Assembly: GCF_035621455.1 (NCBI RefSeq)
Contig: NZ_CP141822.1
Span: 310,001-374,000 of the forward strand
From: Vibrio natriegens NBRC 15636 = ATCC 14048 = DSM 759
Lineage (GTDB): Bacteria; Pseudomonadota; Gammaproteobacteria; Enterobacterales; Vibrionaceae
DNA: 64,000 nt
Direction: 5' to 3'
Part shown: in pieces, positions 1 through 8,401 of the stretch
Layout of the letters: each line of letters opens with the position of its first letter
How positions within the stretch are numbered: position 1 is the first letter of the stretch
Notes under the pieces: generated by a model
Databases searched by the model: none
What the model saw: the letters and a program-made list of their open reading frames with translations, nothing else
What the model was told of the DNA's origin: nothing
Translations under genes and position numbers: made by a program

Positions 1-136
1 ACTATCTGATTTATCGAAGGACGCTCAATCTCCTTCTTTAATCGTGGTAGGTGAAGTGGTGCGATTGTCTCAAAAGTTAGACTGGTTTTTGTCTAGTACT
101 GAAATCAACAAAAGTGCTATTGCCAACTCCATATAA
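1..136 (+). CDS. cobA: Uroporphyrinogen-III C-methyltransferase, C-terminal end (partial)
   Basis: The window opens inside a gene whose last 44 codons are read from base 2 to a TAA at 134-136. The visible tail contains PSLIVVGEVVRL, typical of the end of SUMT (CobA / CysG C-terminal) enzymes, which methylate uroporphyrinogen III on the way to siroheme, the cofactor of sulfite reductase. It lies 58 bp upstream of cysD on the same strand, an arrangement that fits a sulfur assimilation operon. Only the C-terminus can be seen, so a separate CobA versus a full CysG fusion cannot be decided here. Confidence 0.75.
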   Translation, partial: LSDLSKDAQSPSLIVVGEVVRLSQKLDWFLSSTEINKSAIANSI

Positions 137-194
137 TTTCAGTCCAAAGATTAGAGACGTAATGCGCCTTCAAGCTTAAAAGGAAATACAAAAC

Positions 195-1103
195 ATGGAC
201 CAACAACGTTTAACTCACCTTAAACAACTCGAAGCGGAGAGTATTCATATTATCCGTGAAGTTGCGGCTGAGTTTGGTAACCCAGTCATGATGTATTCGA
301 TTGGTAAAGACTCATCAGTGATGTTGCACCTAGCGCGTAAAGCGTTTTACCCGGGCAAAATCCCGTTCCCACTTTTGCATGTCGATACGGACTGGAAATT
401 CCGCGAGATGATTGAGTTCCGTGACCGTACTGCAGAAAAATACGGTTTTGAGCTTTTGGTTCACAAGAACCCAGAAGGTCTTGCGATGGGTTGTAGCCCA
501 TTTGTTCACGGTTCTTCAAAGCACACTGACATCATGAAGACTCAAGGTCTTAAGCAAGCACTAAACAAATACGGTTTTGATGCGGCTTTCGGTGGTGCGC
601 GTCGTGATGAAGAAAAATCACGTGCGAAAGAGCGTGTGTATTCATTCCGCGATAAGAACCATACGTGGGATCCAAAAAACCAACGTCCAGAGCTTTGGAA
701 AACCTACAACGGTCAGGTGAACAAAGGCGAGAGCATTCGTGTGTTCCCTCTATCAAACTGGACAGAACTGGATATTTGGCAATACATCTATCTAGAAAAT
801 ATTGAGATCGTACCGCTTTACCTTGCTGACAAGCGTCCGGTTGTCGAGCGCGATGGCATGTTGATCATGGTTGATGATGACCGCATGGAAATTCAGCCAG
901 GTGAAGTAGTAGAAGAGAAGAGTGTTCGTTTCCGTACTTTAGGTTGCTACCCGTTAACCGGCGCGATCGAATCCGAAGCCAATACGCTGACGGGCATCAT
1001 TGAAGAGATGCTGGTGGCGACATCGAGTGAGCGTCAAGGGCGAGCGATCGACCATGATCAATCAGGATCGATGGAACTTAAAAAACGTCAAGGTTACTTC
1101 TAA
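195..1103 (+). CDS. cysD: Sulfate adenylyltransferase subunit 2 (CysD)
   Basis: Small, catalytic subunit of ATP sulfurylase, which with CysN makes adenosine 5'-phosphosulfate from ATP and sulfate in the cytoplasm. At 302 residues it matches the family length. The PP-loop SIGKDS lies near residues 35-40, and the conserved LHVDTDWKF and [14 protein letters not shown] segments follow. An AAAAGGAAA Shine-Dalgarno precedes the ATG. It is first of a cysD-cysN pair, with 18 bp before cysN, and follows the end of cobA. No frameshift or missing motif is seen. Confidence 0.98.
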   Translation: MDQQRLTHLKQLEAESIHIIREVAAEFGNPVMMYSIGKDSSVMLHLARKAFYPGKIPFPLLHVDTDWKFREMIEFRDRTAEKYGFELLVHKNPEGLAMGCSPFVHGSSKHTDIMKTQGLKQALNKYGFDAAFGGARRDEEKSRAKERVYSFRDKNHTWDPKNQRPELWKTYNGQVNKGESIRVFPLSNWTELDIWQYIYLENIEIVPLYLADKRPVVERDGMLIMVDDDRMEIQPGEVVEEKSVRFRTLGCYPLTGAIESEANTLTGIIEEMLVATSSERQGRAIDHDQSGSMELKKRQGYF

Positions 1104-1121
1104 AGGATCTAAGGAAAGATA

Positions 1122-2552
1122 ATGAACAGTGCAGTTGAAGCTCAATTAGCCGAGCTTGGTATCGAAGGCTATTTAACACAACACCAGTACAAGTCTTTAC
1201 TTCGATTTCTGACTTGTGGTTCTGTTGATGACGGTAAGAGTACCCTTATTGGTCGCTTACTCCATGACTCAAAACAAATTTATGAAGATCAACTAGCGGC
1301 AGTGCACTCAGACAGCCAACGCGTAGGTACAACAGGTGAGAAGCCTGATTTAGCCCTACTTGTTGATGGTCTGCAGGCAGAGCGCGAGCAGGGTATCACT
1401 ATCGATGTAGCTTACCGTTACTTCTCTACACAGAAGCGTAAGTTCATCATTGCTGATACTCCAGGGCATGAGCAATACACTCGAAACATGGCAACAGGCG
1501 CTTCGACGTGTGATTTAGCCGTGATTCTGGTTGATGCACGTAAAGGCATTCTTGATCAGACTCGTCGTCACTCATTCATTTCAAACCTATTGGGCTTGAA
1601 GCATTTCGTTGTTGCAATCAACAAAATGGACTTGGTTGACTACTCGCAAGCACGTTTTGAAGAGATTCGTGATGAGTACCTTGAGTTCTCTGAAAAGCTG
1701 ACCGGTGATATTGATATTCAAATTATTCCGATTTCAGCACTTGAAGGCGATAACGTGGTCGACAAAGGTGAAAACCTGGATTGGTTTGAAGGTCCGTCAC
1801 TGCTTGAGCTACTGGAAAACGTTGATATTGACCACGAGAAAGGCAGCGGTGAATTCCGTTTCCCGGTTCAGTACGTTAACCGTCCTAACCTAGATTTCCG
1901 TGGTTTCGCTGGCACGATTTCTTCAGGTTCAGTGAAAGTGGGAGACAAGATCAAAGCGCTTCCATCAGGCAAAACGTCGACAGTTGCACGAATCGTAACT
2001 TTCGATGGCGATATCGAAGAAGCACGCGCAGGTCTTGCAGTAACGCTGACTTTGAACGACGAAATCGATATTAGCCGTGGTGATTTGATTGTTTTAGAAA
2101 ATGCTCAGGTAGAAACCACAAACCATCTTCTTGCAGACGTTGTGTGGATGACTGAACAGCCACTTCAACCAGGTCGTGATTACGATATTAAGATCGCGGG
2201 CAAGAAAACTGTTGGTCACGTTGAGACTATTCGCCATCAATACGACATCAACAACCTTTCTAGCCATAGTGCGGCTGAGTTGCCACTGAATGGTATTGGT
2301 TTGTGTGAGTGGTCATTGAACGAGTCTGTTGCACTTGATAATTACCAAGATTGTGCAGACACGGGTGGTTTCATCATTATCGACCGTCTGACTAACGTTA
2401 CTGTTGGTGCCGGTATGGTGAAAGAAAGCCTGGCATTGGTAGAGCGTGATCTGACTGACATCTCTGCATTTGAACTGGAGCTTAATGCACTGGTTCGCAA
2501 ACACTTCCCGCATTGGGAAGCTAAAGACCTAAGCCAATTACTTAAAAAGTAA
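1122..2552 (+). CDS. cysN: Sulfate adenylyltransferase subunit 1, GTPase (CysN)
   Basis: Regulatory GTPase subunit of ATP sulfurylase; GTP hydrolysis drives APS synthesis by CysD. It is an EF-Tu-like protein of 476 residues. The P-loop GSVDDGKS lies at about residues 33-40, DTPGH (G3) at 112-116 and NKMD (G4) at 167-170, followed by two beta-barrel domains. It is the unfused CysN form: no APS kinase domain follows, and a separate cysC lies 2 kb downstream. A GGAAAG Shine-Dalgarno is 6 bp before the ATG. A terminator-like hairpin lies between cysN and the next gene. Confidence 0.98.
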   Translation: MNSAVEAQLAELGIEGYLTQHQYKSLLRFLTCGSVDDGKSTLIGRLLHDSKQIYEDQLAAVHSDSQRVGTTGEKPDLALLVDGLQAEREQGITIDVAYRYFSTQKRKFIIADTPGHEQYTRNMATGASTCDLAVILVDARKGILDQTRRHSFISNLLGLKHFVVAINKMDLVDYSQARFEEIRDEYLEFSEKLTGDIDIQIIPISALEGDNVVDKGENLDWFEGPSLLELLENVDIDHEKGSGEFRFPVQYVNRPNLDFRGFAGTISSGSVKVGDKIKALPSGKTSTVARIVTFDGDIEEARAGLAVTLTLNDEIDISRGDLIVLENAQVETTNHLLADVVWMTEQPLQPGRDYDIKIAGKKTVGHVETIRHQYDINNLSSHSAAELPLNGIGLCEWSLNESVALDNYQDCADTGGFIIIDRLTNVTVGAGMVKESLALVERDLTDISAFELELNALVRKHFPHWEAKDLSQLLKK

Positions 2553-2654
2553 TTGCTGTTCCTGAGCAGTGAAGGAGCCAATGTTGCCTCTTTTCTGCTC
2601 AGGTTTTTAGCCCGACTGAGTTGCGAAATGCAGTCAGGCTCTTTCCCCCAGAAA

Positions 2655-2697
2655 CCAGAATGCACGATGAAGTGTGAGTCATTCTGGCTTTCTTTTT
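2655..2697 (+). terminator. Terminator-like hairpin after cysN
   Basis: CCAGAATG (2655-2662) pairs with CATTCTGG (2680-2687). An inner CAC/GTG helix closes the loop, and the tract CTTTCTTTTT follows. It lies in the 242-bp gap between cysN and the SLC13 gene, so it may separate or attenuate transcription into the transporter and cysC. A second imperfect inverted repeat, CCTGAGCAG/CTGCTCAGG, lies just upstream (about 2561-2604). Confidence 0.5.
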
Positions 2698-2794
2698 CGC
2701 TTGCTTTGCTCTGGTTACTTATTTTCTCGCTCTGCAACATTTGATGTGCAGTCGCTGTTTTCGCCCTGTTCGGGCTATTTGGTAAGGAAAGGCT

Positions 2795-4519
2795 ATGTGG
2801 GAACAAGGATTTGTATTAGCGATTTTGCTTGGCATTATCACTTGTTTGCTTGTCACGAAAATTAAGCCTAGTTATGTTTTTGCTGGTGCAGCCTTTATTT
2901 CGTTTCTAGCTGGTATGATGGATTTGACATCCATTGCCTCTAACTTTACCAACTCGTCATTACTAACCTTAGTGTTACTAATACTTGCGTCGTGTGCCTT
3001 AGAAAAAACGCTTCTTATCAGCTGGGTCAGTCGCAGTATCTCAGAAGGACAATTAGGTAGTGTTATCGCTAAGTTGGGACTCTCTACGGCGTTGCTATCA
3101 TCGTTTACCAATAATACGGCTGTTGTCGTATCTCTGATTGGCGCTATCAAACGAAACCAGCAGCATGCGCCGTCAAAGCTATTAATCCCACTTTCATACG
3201 CGGCTATTTTGGGCGGCACATTGACCTTGATCGGTACGTCGACCAATCTCATCATCAATAGCTTCGTGGAAGATGCAGGCTTACCTAGCTTAGGGTTCTT
3301 TACCCCGACGCTGATTGGTTTAGCAGTTCTGGCTGGTGGCTTACTGATCTTGATTCCACTGAGCTACCTGCTGCCGAATTATGATGATCAAACTCAGGAA
3401 GATCTGCCTTATTTCCTTGAATCACGCGTTGAGCTGGGCTCGCCATTGGTTGGGCGCACGGTTAGCGAAAATAATTTACGAGCGTTACGTAAACTGTTTT
3501 TGGCAGAAGTCATACGCGATGGCGTTACTGTCTCGTCAGTCGGGCCTGAGTTTGTGCTTAATGCAAAAGACCGCTTACTGTTTTGTGGCGATGTCGAAAG
3601 TGTCGCGACGTTGCAGGAAATCCCTGGCCTGACGCTGTTTGGTCATCAGCACTTGAATGGACAAAACTTCCGAGAAGTTGTCGTCAGTTCTTCGGCTACT
3701 TTTTGTCATAAAACGCTGAAAGAGAGCCGATTTCGTGACCGTTTTGATGCGGTTGTTGTCGCTATCCGCCGTGGCCATGAGCGACTAGAAGGCGGGTTGG
3801 GCAGTATTAAACTCGCCCCGGGTGACACCTTAGTGTTGGTTCCGGGTAAGCGATTTGAATCTGAGCGTCGTGCGCATCGTAAAGAGTTCGTATTGGTTCA
3901 TGATTTGGACTCGAGCGCACGTCTGGACGCAAACAAATCTTCTATTGTATTGCTTGGTTTCGCGGCAGTCATTGGCTGTGCGTTACTGGATCTGGTGCCA
4001 ATCATAAAAGGGCTGGCGGTTTACATTTTATCCCTGCTGGCATTTGGCATTGTGCAAGTTTCTGAACTTCGCCGACGTTTTCCGATCGACATTGCTGTGA
4101 TTGTTGGCTCTGCGCTTTCCATAGCTCAACTAATGATCTCCTCGGGGTTATCCGTCAGGATGGGTGAGATGTTTATCCAGGCCTTTAATGGCTGGGGCGT
4201 TTTCGGCGCGCTGGTGGCGACGTATATCATGACGCTGGTGTTAACTGAATTAGTCACCAATAACGCAGCTGCAGCGCTCTCTTTTCCTATCGGCTACAGT
4301 ATGGCGATAGGATATGGCGTCGATCCAATGCCATTTATTATGGCGGTACTGTTTGGCGCAAGTGCGAGCTTTATTTCTCCCTACGGTTATCAAACTAACT
4401 TGTTGGTTTACAGCGTAGGTAATTACAAATTGACCGATTATGTGCGAATTGGTGTGCCGATTTCTATTGTGTATTCCGTATTAGTACTGACACTGATTCC
4501 GGTCTTCTTTCCGTTTTAA
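2795..4519 (+). CDS. SLC13-family anion permease with two TrkA-C domains
   Basis: Inner-membrane permease of 574 residues. Two hydrophobic halves (about residues 1-190 and 380-574) flank a soluble centre that resembles two TrkA-C (RCK_C) domains (about residues 205-360). The motifs SSFTNNTAVVV and ELVTNNAAAALSFP are the duplicated SLC13/DASS signatures. Its place between cysDN and cysC makes sulfate or a related anion the likely substrate; that is inference from context. A GGAAAGG Shine-Dalgarno precedes the ATG, and cysC starts 24 bp after its stop. Proteins of this type are often labelled sodium:sulfate symporter. Confidence 0.88.
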   Translation: MWEQGFVLAILLGIITCLLVTKIKPSYVFAGAAFISFLAGMMDLTSIASNFTNSSLLTLVLLILASCALEKTLLISWVSRSISEGQLGSVIAKLGLSTALLSSFTNNTAVVVSLIGAIKRNQQHAPSKLLIPLSYAAILGGTLTLIGTSTNLIINSFVEDAGLPSLGFFTPTLIGLAVLAGGLLILIPLSYLLPNYDDQTQEDLPYFLESRVELGSPLVGRTVSENNLRALRKLFLAEVIRDGVTVSSVGPEFVLNAKDRLLFCGDVESVATLQEIPGLTLFGHQHLNGQNFREVVVSSSATFCHKTLKESRFRDRFDAVVVAIRRGHERLEGGLGSIKLAPGDTLVLVPGKRFESERRAHRKEFVLVHDLDSSARLDANKSSIVLLGFAAVIGCALLDLVPIIKGLAVYILSLLAFGIVQVSELRRRFPIDIAVIVGSALSIAQLMISSGLSVRMGEMFIQAFNGWGVFGALVATYIMTLVLTELVTNNAAAALSFPIGYSMAIGYGVDPMPFIMAVLFGASASFISPYGYQTNLLVYSVGNYKLTDYVRIGVPISIVYSVLVLTLIPVFFPF

Positions 4520-4543
4520 TTCCGATATTTACAAGGATACGTT

Positions 4544-5161
4544 ATGACAGCCGACACCACGGTAAAAGATGAAAACATTGTTTGGCATCAGCACTCGGTT
4601 GATAAAAAGTTTCGAGCTGACTTAAAGCAACAAAAACCAGCAGTACTCTGGTTTACGGGCTTATCTGGTGCGGGTAAATCAACCGTAGCGGGCGCATTGG
4701 AAAATCGTCTTGCTGAGCTTGGTTACCATACCTATTTACTTGATGGTGATAATGTTCGTCACGGGTTGTGCAGTGATTTAGGCTTTTCTGAGCAGGATCG
4801 TCGCGAGAATATTCGCCGTATCGGGGAGTTGGCTAAGTTGATGGCCGACGCAGGTTTGATTGTGCTGTCTGCCTTTATTTCTCCTCATCGAGCTGAGCGC
4901 CAACTGGTACGCGATCTATTACCGGAAGGTGAGTTTATCGAAGTGTTTGTCAATGCTTCTTTGGAGGTGTGTGAAGGACGTGATCCTAAAGGGTTGTACC
5001 GTAAAGCTCGCGCTGGGGAAATCCCAAACTTCACGGGTATTGATTCGGAATATCAAGCACCTAAAAACCCAGAAATAGATCTACCAGCGGGAGAAAAGAG
5101 TGTCGATGAGTTGGTAGAACTGTGTATCAATGACTTAAAACAGCGTGGTGTGATCCGCTAA
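4544..5161 (+). CDS. cysC: Adenylyl-sulfate kinase (CysC)
   Basis: Phosphorylates APS at the 3' position to give PAPS, the substrate of PAPS reductase. It has 205 residues. The Walker [10 protein letters not shown] lies at residues 39-47, [12 protein letters not shown] follows at about 64-75, and the [13 protein letters not shown] segment lies in the C-terminal half; all are diagnostic. The Shine-Dalgarno AAGGA lies before the ATG. It is the last gene of the sulfate activation cluster and faces the minus-strand TIGR03899 gene. Confidence 0.97.
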   Translation: MTADTTVKDENIVWHQHSVDKKFRADLKQQKPAVLWFTGLSGAGKSTVAGALENRLAELGYHTYLLDGDNVRHGLCSDLGFSEQDRRENIRRIGELAKLMADAGLIVLSAFISPHRAERQLVRDLLPEGEFIEVFVNASLEVCEGRDPKGLYRKARAGEIPNFTGIDSEYQAPKNPEIDLPAGEKSVDELVELCINDLKQRGVIR

Positions 5162-5204
5162 ATAAGCATTTAGATCATGGGTGACTAAAAAGTCGTGAAA
5201 GTGT

Positions 5205-5245
5205 TTAAAGAGCTTTTGGAACATAGGTGACCAAAAGCTCTTAAA
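5205..5245. terminator. Long inverted repeat between convergent genes
   Basis: AAGAGCTTTTGG (5208-5219) and CCAAAAGCTCTT (5231-5242) form a perfect 12-bp stem with an 11-nt loop, in the gap between convergent cysC and the TIGR03899 gene. The A- and T-tracts are inside the stem rather than after it. A bidirectional terminator is likely but not textbook. Confidence 0.55.
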
Positions 5246-5251
5246 GTATAA

Positions 5252-6157
5252 CTAAACGGTGTGGTCTACGCGACTGTGTGATTCTATATTCACAGTAAAC
5301 TTATGATTTATAAGTGCTATTAATTGGTCGTAGTACTCTGTGTTAGGCTTGTTGCCAAGCAGCTTACACAGCTCGTTGCCCGTTAAGGTAAATCGATAAT
5401 AAAGCAATCTTACTCCTTTGGTGTTGGCGTGGAGTGATAGGTTTTTACCTTGGTAAGTGAGAATTAAGGGTGTTTCAACACTGATTTCTCCAGACTCGAG
5501 CTCGGCACTGTGCAGCAGTCCCAACTCAATTAACATCAATAAACTGGAGTAGGGGAGCTGGAACGTCCCCATGTTCAGATTGCTGGTGGTATCTCGCTTG
5601 CCAAAGCTGAAAATACCGTTCTGAGCTTTATAACCAATCAACAACTTACGGCTGCCATCACCACCAAAGCTGCAAGCCAAAGAGGCCGCTCTTTGTAGTG
5701 TTTGTGCTTCTTTAGGTGACATATCTTTGAGGGCTTTAAGCGCCTTCATCGATGTTGAGCCGGGGTTCGTGACTTCACGCTTGAGTACCTGAGCCCATAG
5801 CTTTTGCATCGAACTGTTGTGAATATCCTGAGCCATATCGAAAAAGCGATACAACCAATCCTGTTCCGGCTCGCCCGCAGTTTCGTCTCGGCAGGCGCTG
5901 TGGGCTAATTTTAATACCTGTTCAAGGTTCTGTTGCCGTTGCTCCTGACGTCGTTGCTCGCGTAGCTGAGCTCTCTCAAAGGTCGATTGCTTTGGAGTAT
6001 CGGCTTGAAGCAAGGCATCGAGCCCATAACTTTGTGCAATGTTTTGAATTCGACTGGCACTGTCTTTGATATAGCTGCTTTTTGTGTCGTTTTTAGGACG
6101 TTGTTGGGAGTTGGGCTGTTGTACCATTACGCTAGGTTGCTTTGCTGATTCTGCCAT
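5252..6157 (-). CDS. TIGR03899 family protein, function unknown
   Basis: A 301-residue soluble protein with no signal peptide or clear membrane segment. Resemblance to the TIGR03899 family of Vibrio and relatives is from memory of that family. The first 90 residues are rich in Q, K, R and S and likely disordered or coiled (QLREQRRQEQRQQ). A more hydrophobic globular part (MQKLWAQVLKREV onward) follows, resembling the DUF2806-like fold some of these proteins share. It is transcribed alone, divergent from the small ORF at 6314 and convergent with cysC. The function is unknown. Confidence 0.8.
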   Translation of the reverse strand: MAESAKQPSVMVQQPNSQQRPKNDTKSSYIKDSASRIQNIAQSYGLDALLQADTPKQSTFERAQLREQRRQEQRQQNLEQVLKLAHSACRDETAGEPEQDWLYRFFDMAQDIHNSSMQKLWAQVLKREVTNPGSTSMKALKALKDMSPKEAQTLQRAASLACSFGGDGSRKLLIGYKAQNGIFSFGKRDTTSNLNMGTFQLPYSSLLMLIELGLLHSAELESGEISVETPLILTYQGKNLSLHANTKGVRLLYYRFTLTGNELCKLLGNKPNTEYYDQLIALINHKFTVNIESHSRVDHTV

Positions 6158-6241
6158 TTATGTTCCTACTCAGGTAGCGACGAGTCACGCTTGCCTCAAT
6201 TTACATCTTAATCCGCTTAACGACCAGAAAGTGACTATCAA

Positions 6242-6296
6242 AATTTGATCAAATTAAGGCTATCCAAGATGATAACAAATTGTTAAAATTGTTATC
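6242..6296. promoter_or_regulatory. Palindromes in the divergent promoter region
   Basis: Two dyads lie between the TIGR03899 gene and the small ORF. A perfect 14-bp palindrome AATTTGATCAAATT is at 6242-6255. GATAACAA (6271-6278) and TTGTTATC (6289-6296) form a second dyad with a 10-bp spacer. Their position suggests operators serving both genes; the regulator is not identified. Confidence 0.35.
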
Positions 6297-6313
6297 GTTA
6301 TTTTGGAGGGGCA

Positions 6314-6418
6314 ATGAAGTTCTCGGAAGCAAGCAAACTGAAAAAGCACCTGTCGATAGCGTTTCTTTTGATTCTCTATGTGGGCGTTCTAGCGTACCTG
6401 TCTCGCTATATTATGTAA
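6314..6418 (+). CDS. Small single-pass membrane protein, 34 residues
   Basis: ATG at 6314 is preceded by GGAGGGG at a 3-5 bp spacing, one of the strongest ribosome binding sites in the window. The product has a basic N-terminus (KLKKH) followed by one predicted membrane helix, IAFLLILYVGVLAYL. The TAA stop at 6416-6418 directly abuts the left end of the MITE-like repeat, so the original C-terminus could have been changed by an insertion. The family is not recognised. Confidence 0.55.
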   Translation: MKFSEASKLKKHLSIAFLLILYVGVLAYLSRYIM

Positions 6419-6577
6419 CACCAATCTAAATAAGCATTTGCTTGTTCATTCGGGTGGAGATCACTGATAGCTGCGTTATATGTTTTGTCATTAGAATAAC
6501 CAGTTACCGCAAGTTGTACTTTGACCTAAGCGATTTTTCCAACGCAGAGCCTGACTACTTATTTATCCAGACTGGTA
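6419..6577. repeat. MITE-like element with imperfect terminal inverted repeats
   Basis: The left end (6420-6434) reads ACCAATCTAAATAAG. The right end on the opposite strand (6576 downward) reads ACCAGTCTGGATAAA, so 11 of 15 positions agree. The interior carries no convincing gene; the 61-codon frame across it lacks a ribosome site. Size, terminal repeats and location beside a stop codon are those of a miniature transposable element. I believe similar sequences recur in Vibrio genomes, but that is recollection and not shown by this window. Confidence 0.45.
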
Positions 6578-6639
6578 CCTCTTCACATATGAAAATGGCG
6601 CCTAAGCGACGCCATGGGTTTACCTGAAAATACGCGATA

Positions 6640-7137
6640 TTACATATCGTCGTAACTTTCTATTTTTGTCCCTTCGATCAAATACGCTGTTTGAGCTAGC
6701 TCATGGCTAATGACTTCGGTTTTAAGCGTTCCGACCACGTAAACCACATCCCAAAGCTCCTGAACTGGCGCTCCCTCTGGGAACTTCACGTAAATGATTT
6801 GATTTGGTGGTGGCGGTGGAACGTGAATACATGCCCCGAAGTAGGGTACCAACAGAAACTCAGTCACTGTGTTGGCGTCACCTTCTAGCGGAATGACAAA
6901 TCCTGGTATTTTTACCAGACTGCCATTCAGCTCCGTTCTCACACTGCCAATCTTAGATTGTTGTGCTGCGCCACCACTATGCTCTGACGCCGAAGGCATG
7001 CCGACACTATCAAACAGTTTCCGTTCTGATTCTGGAACCAGATCAAGCCAGTCGATCTTCAATGGATCTTCACTCGCCATTACCGGGGCCGTAAAAGAAA
7101 TCACCAGCAAGCAGCTAGCGAGTATTTTTTTCCACAT
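6640..7137 (-). CDS. DUF3299 protein of the zinc-regulated block, exported
   Basis: A 165-residue protein with an N-terminal signal peptide (MWKKILASCLLVISFTAPVMA, cleaved after about residue 21). The DUF3299 core includes GSLVKIPGFVIPLEG and LVPYFGACIHVPPPPPNQ, so it is likely periplasmic. It starts 4 bp after the permease stop and closes the block DUF2607-DUF2796-ATPase-permease-DUF3299. DUF3299 genes commonly sit with this MacB-like ABC pair. Its biochemical role is unknown; help in metal or ligand handing-over is inference. The conserved Cys and His in GACIHV could bind metal. Confidence 0.88.
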   Translation of the reverse strand: MWKKILASCLLVISFTAPVMASEDPLKIDWLDLVPESERKLFDSVGMPSASEHSGGAAQQSKIGSVRTELNGSLVKIPGFVIPLEGDANTVTEFLLVPYFGACIHVPPPPPNQIIYVKFPEGAPVQELWDVVYVVGTLKTEVISHELAQTAYLIEGTKIESYDDM

Positions 7138-7141
7138 TTGT

Positions 7142-8401
7142 TTATATCCTTATTGTCATTCCATCACTCAGAGATTGTCGATAAGCGCGTAGTGCTGGGA
7201 TGAAACCAATCATAATACCAGCGCACTGGACAAAACCGAGTAGCATCCATTCATATGAAGAAAGAAAGCTTAGTGTCAGATGTATACCATAATGTTGCTG
7301 CATGATCGGTTGCAATAGAGCCAGAATGGAATAAAGCCCCGCAACTCCAGAGATAATACCCGCAGCGGTCAGTAAACTGGCTTCGCTTATCAATAGTGAA
7401 AACACATGGCGTGGTCTTGCGCCCATGGCACGCAGAATAGCCATTTCCCGGCGTCTCTCCTGCAAGCTTGTCAGTAGGCTGCTTAGCATGCCAAGTAACC
7501 CGGCTACGACGACAAAACCGGATACAGCCATCAACGCTTGCTCTGCGACGGACATCATTCCCCACAATTCATGCAGTGCAACGCCCGGCATGATGGCACT
7601 GAGCGGCTCTTGCGGGTAGGTATTGATTTGTCGTTGCAAGGCGAACGTTTGGATGCGTGATTTTAAACCGACGAGCATCGCCGTGATCTGCTTTGGTTGA
7701 AAGTCGACGGTTTTTAAAACTTCGGCTTTTGGCGCTGCCCCTAGATTCGCACCACTTTCCCAACCTACGTGAATGGCTTCGATCGCTTCTAAAGATACGT
7801 GAACGGTTTTATCTACTGGTGTCCCCGTTGGGGCTAAAATGCCCACGACTTTGAAAGGCAGATTGTCATGGCGGCTAAAGCCCACATCACTGATGCCATG
7901 AGCTATGATGATCTCGCTACCTATTTGGTAACCCAGTGCTTTCGCAACATCTGCCCCAATAACGGTTTCAAATAATCCATTGAACTCTCGACCTTTTTCG
8001 AAAGTAAGTGGTTGCTTACTTCCATACTTGAAATGCTCGAAGTAGCTGTGGTTGGTGCCCATGACACGAAAGCCTTTGTGGGAGTCACCCAGCGAAATTG
8101 GGATAGCCCAATCAACGGAGCGGTGCTGACTGAACTCTTGGTAGCTCTTCCAGTCGATATTGTTGGTGGCATTACCAATTCGAAATACTGAATAAAGTAA
8201 TAGGTTTACCTGACCTGAACGGCCACCAATAATTAGGTCGGTACCAGAAATCGTATTGGCAAAACTGTCTTTGGCCTGTGTTCGAATTCGCTCAACGCCA
8301 AGTAGCAAAACCACAGAAATTGCAACGGTCATCACGGTGAGCAATGCCGTCGCCTTACGGTTCATCAGGCTCTTCCAGGCGAGTGTCACTACCGCTGTCA
8401 T
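7142..8401 (-). CDS. ABC transporter permease, FtsX/MacB type, zinc-regulated block
   Basis: A 419-residue inner-membrane protein. TM1 is at about residues 15-35 (ALLTVMTVAISVVLLLGV). A large periplasmic MacB-PCD-like domain follows to about residue 285, then three C-terminal helices, the FtsX layout. The motif RRREMAILRAMGARPRHVF is typical of the family. The start codon overlaps the ATPase stop by 4 bp (ATGA), indicating translational coupling. FtsX-type permeases usually do not import substrates by the classic binding-protein route, so its work in zinc uptake may be mechanochemical. In V. cholerae this locus was reported as the zinc-regulated zrg system. Confidence 0.92.
   Translation of the reverse strand: MTAVVTLAWKSLMNRKATALLTVMTVAISVVLLLGVERIRTQAKDSFANTISGTDLIIGGRSGQVNLLLYSVFRIGNATNNIDWKSYQEFSQHRSVDWAIPISLGDSHKGFRVMGTNHSYFEHFKYGSKQPLTFEKGREFNGLFETVIGADVAKALGYQIGSEIIIAHGISDVGFSRHDNLPFKVVGILAPTGTPVDKTVHVSLEAIEAIHVGWESGANLGAAPKAEVLKTVDFQPKQITAMLVGLKSRIQTFALQRQINTYPQEPLSAIMPGVALHELWGMMSVAEQALMAVSGFVVVAGLLGMLSSLLTSLQERRREMAILRAMGARPRHVFSLLISEASLLTAAGIISGVAGLYSILALLQPIMQQHYGIHLTLSFLSSYEWMLLGFVQCAGIMIGFIPALRAYRQSLSDGMTIRI

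Noticed and set aside
2553..2744. 63-codon frame after cysN
   Set aside because: It starts directly at the cysN stop, has no ribosome site and covers terminator-like hairpins.
6442..6627. 61-codon frame between the miniprotein and DUF3299
   Set aside because: It has no ribosome site and lies across the MITE-like repeat; composition is not protein-like.
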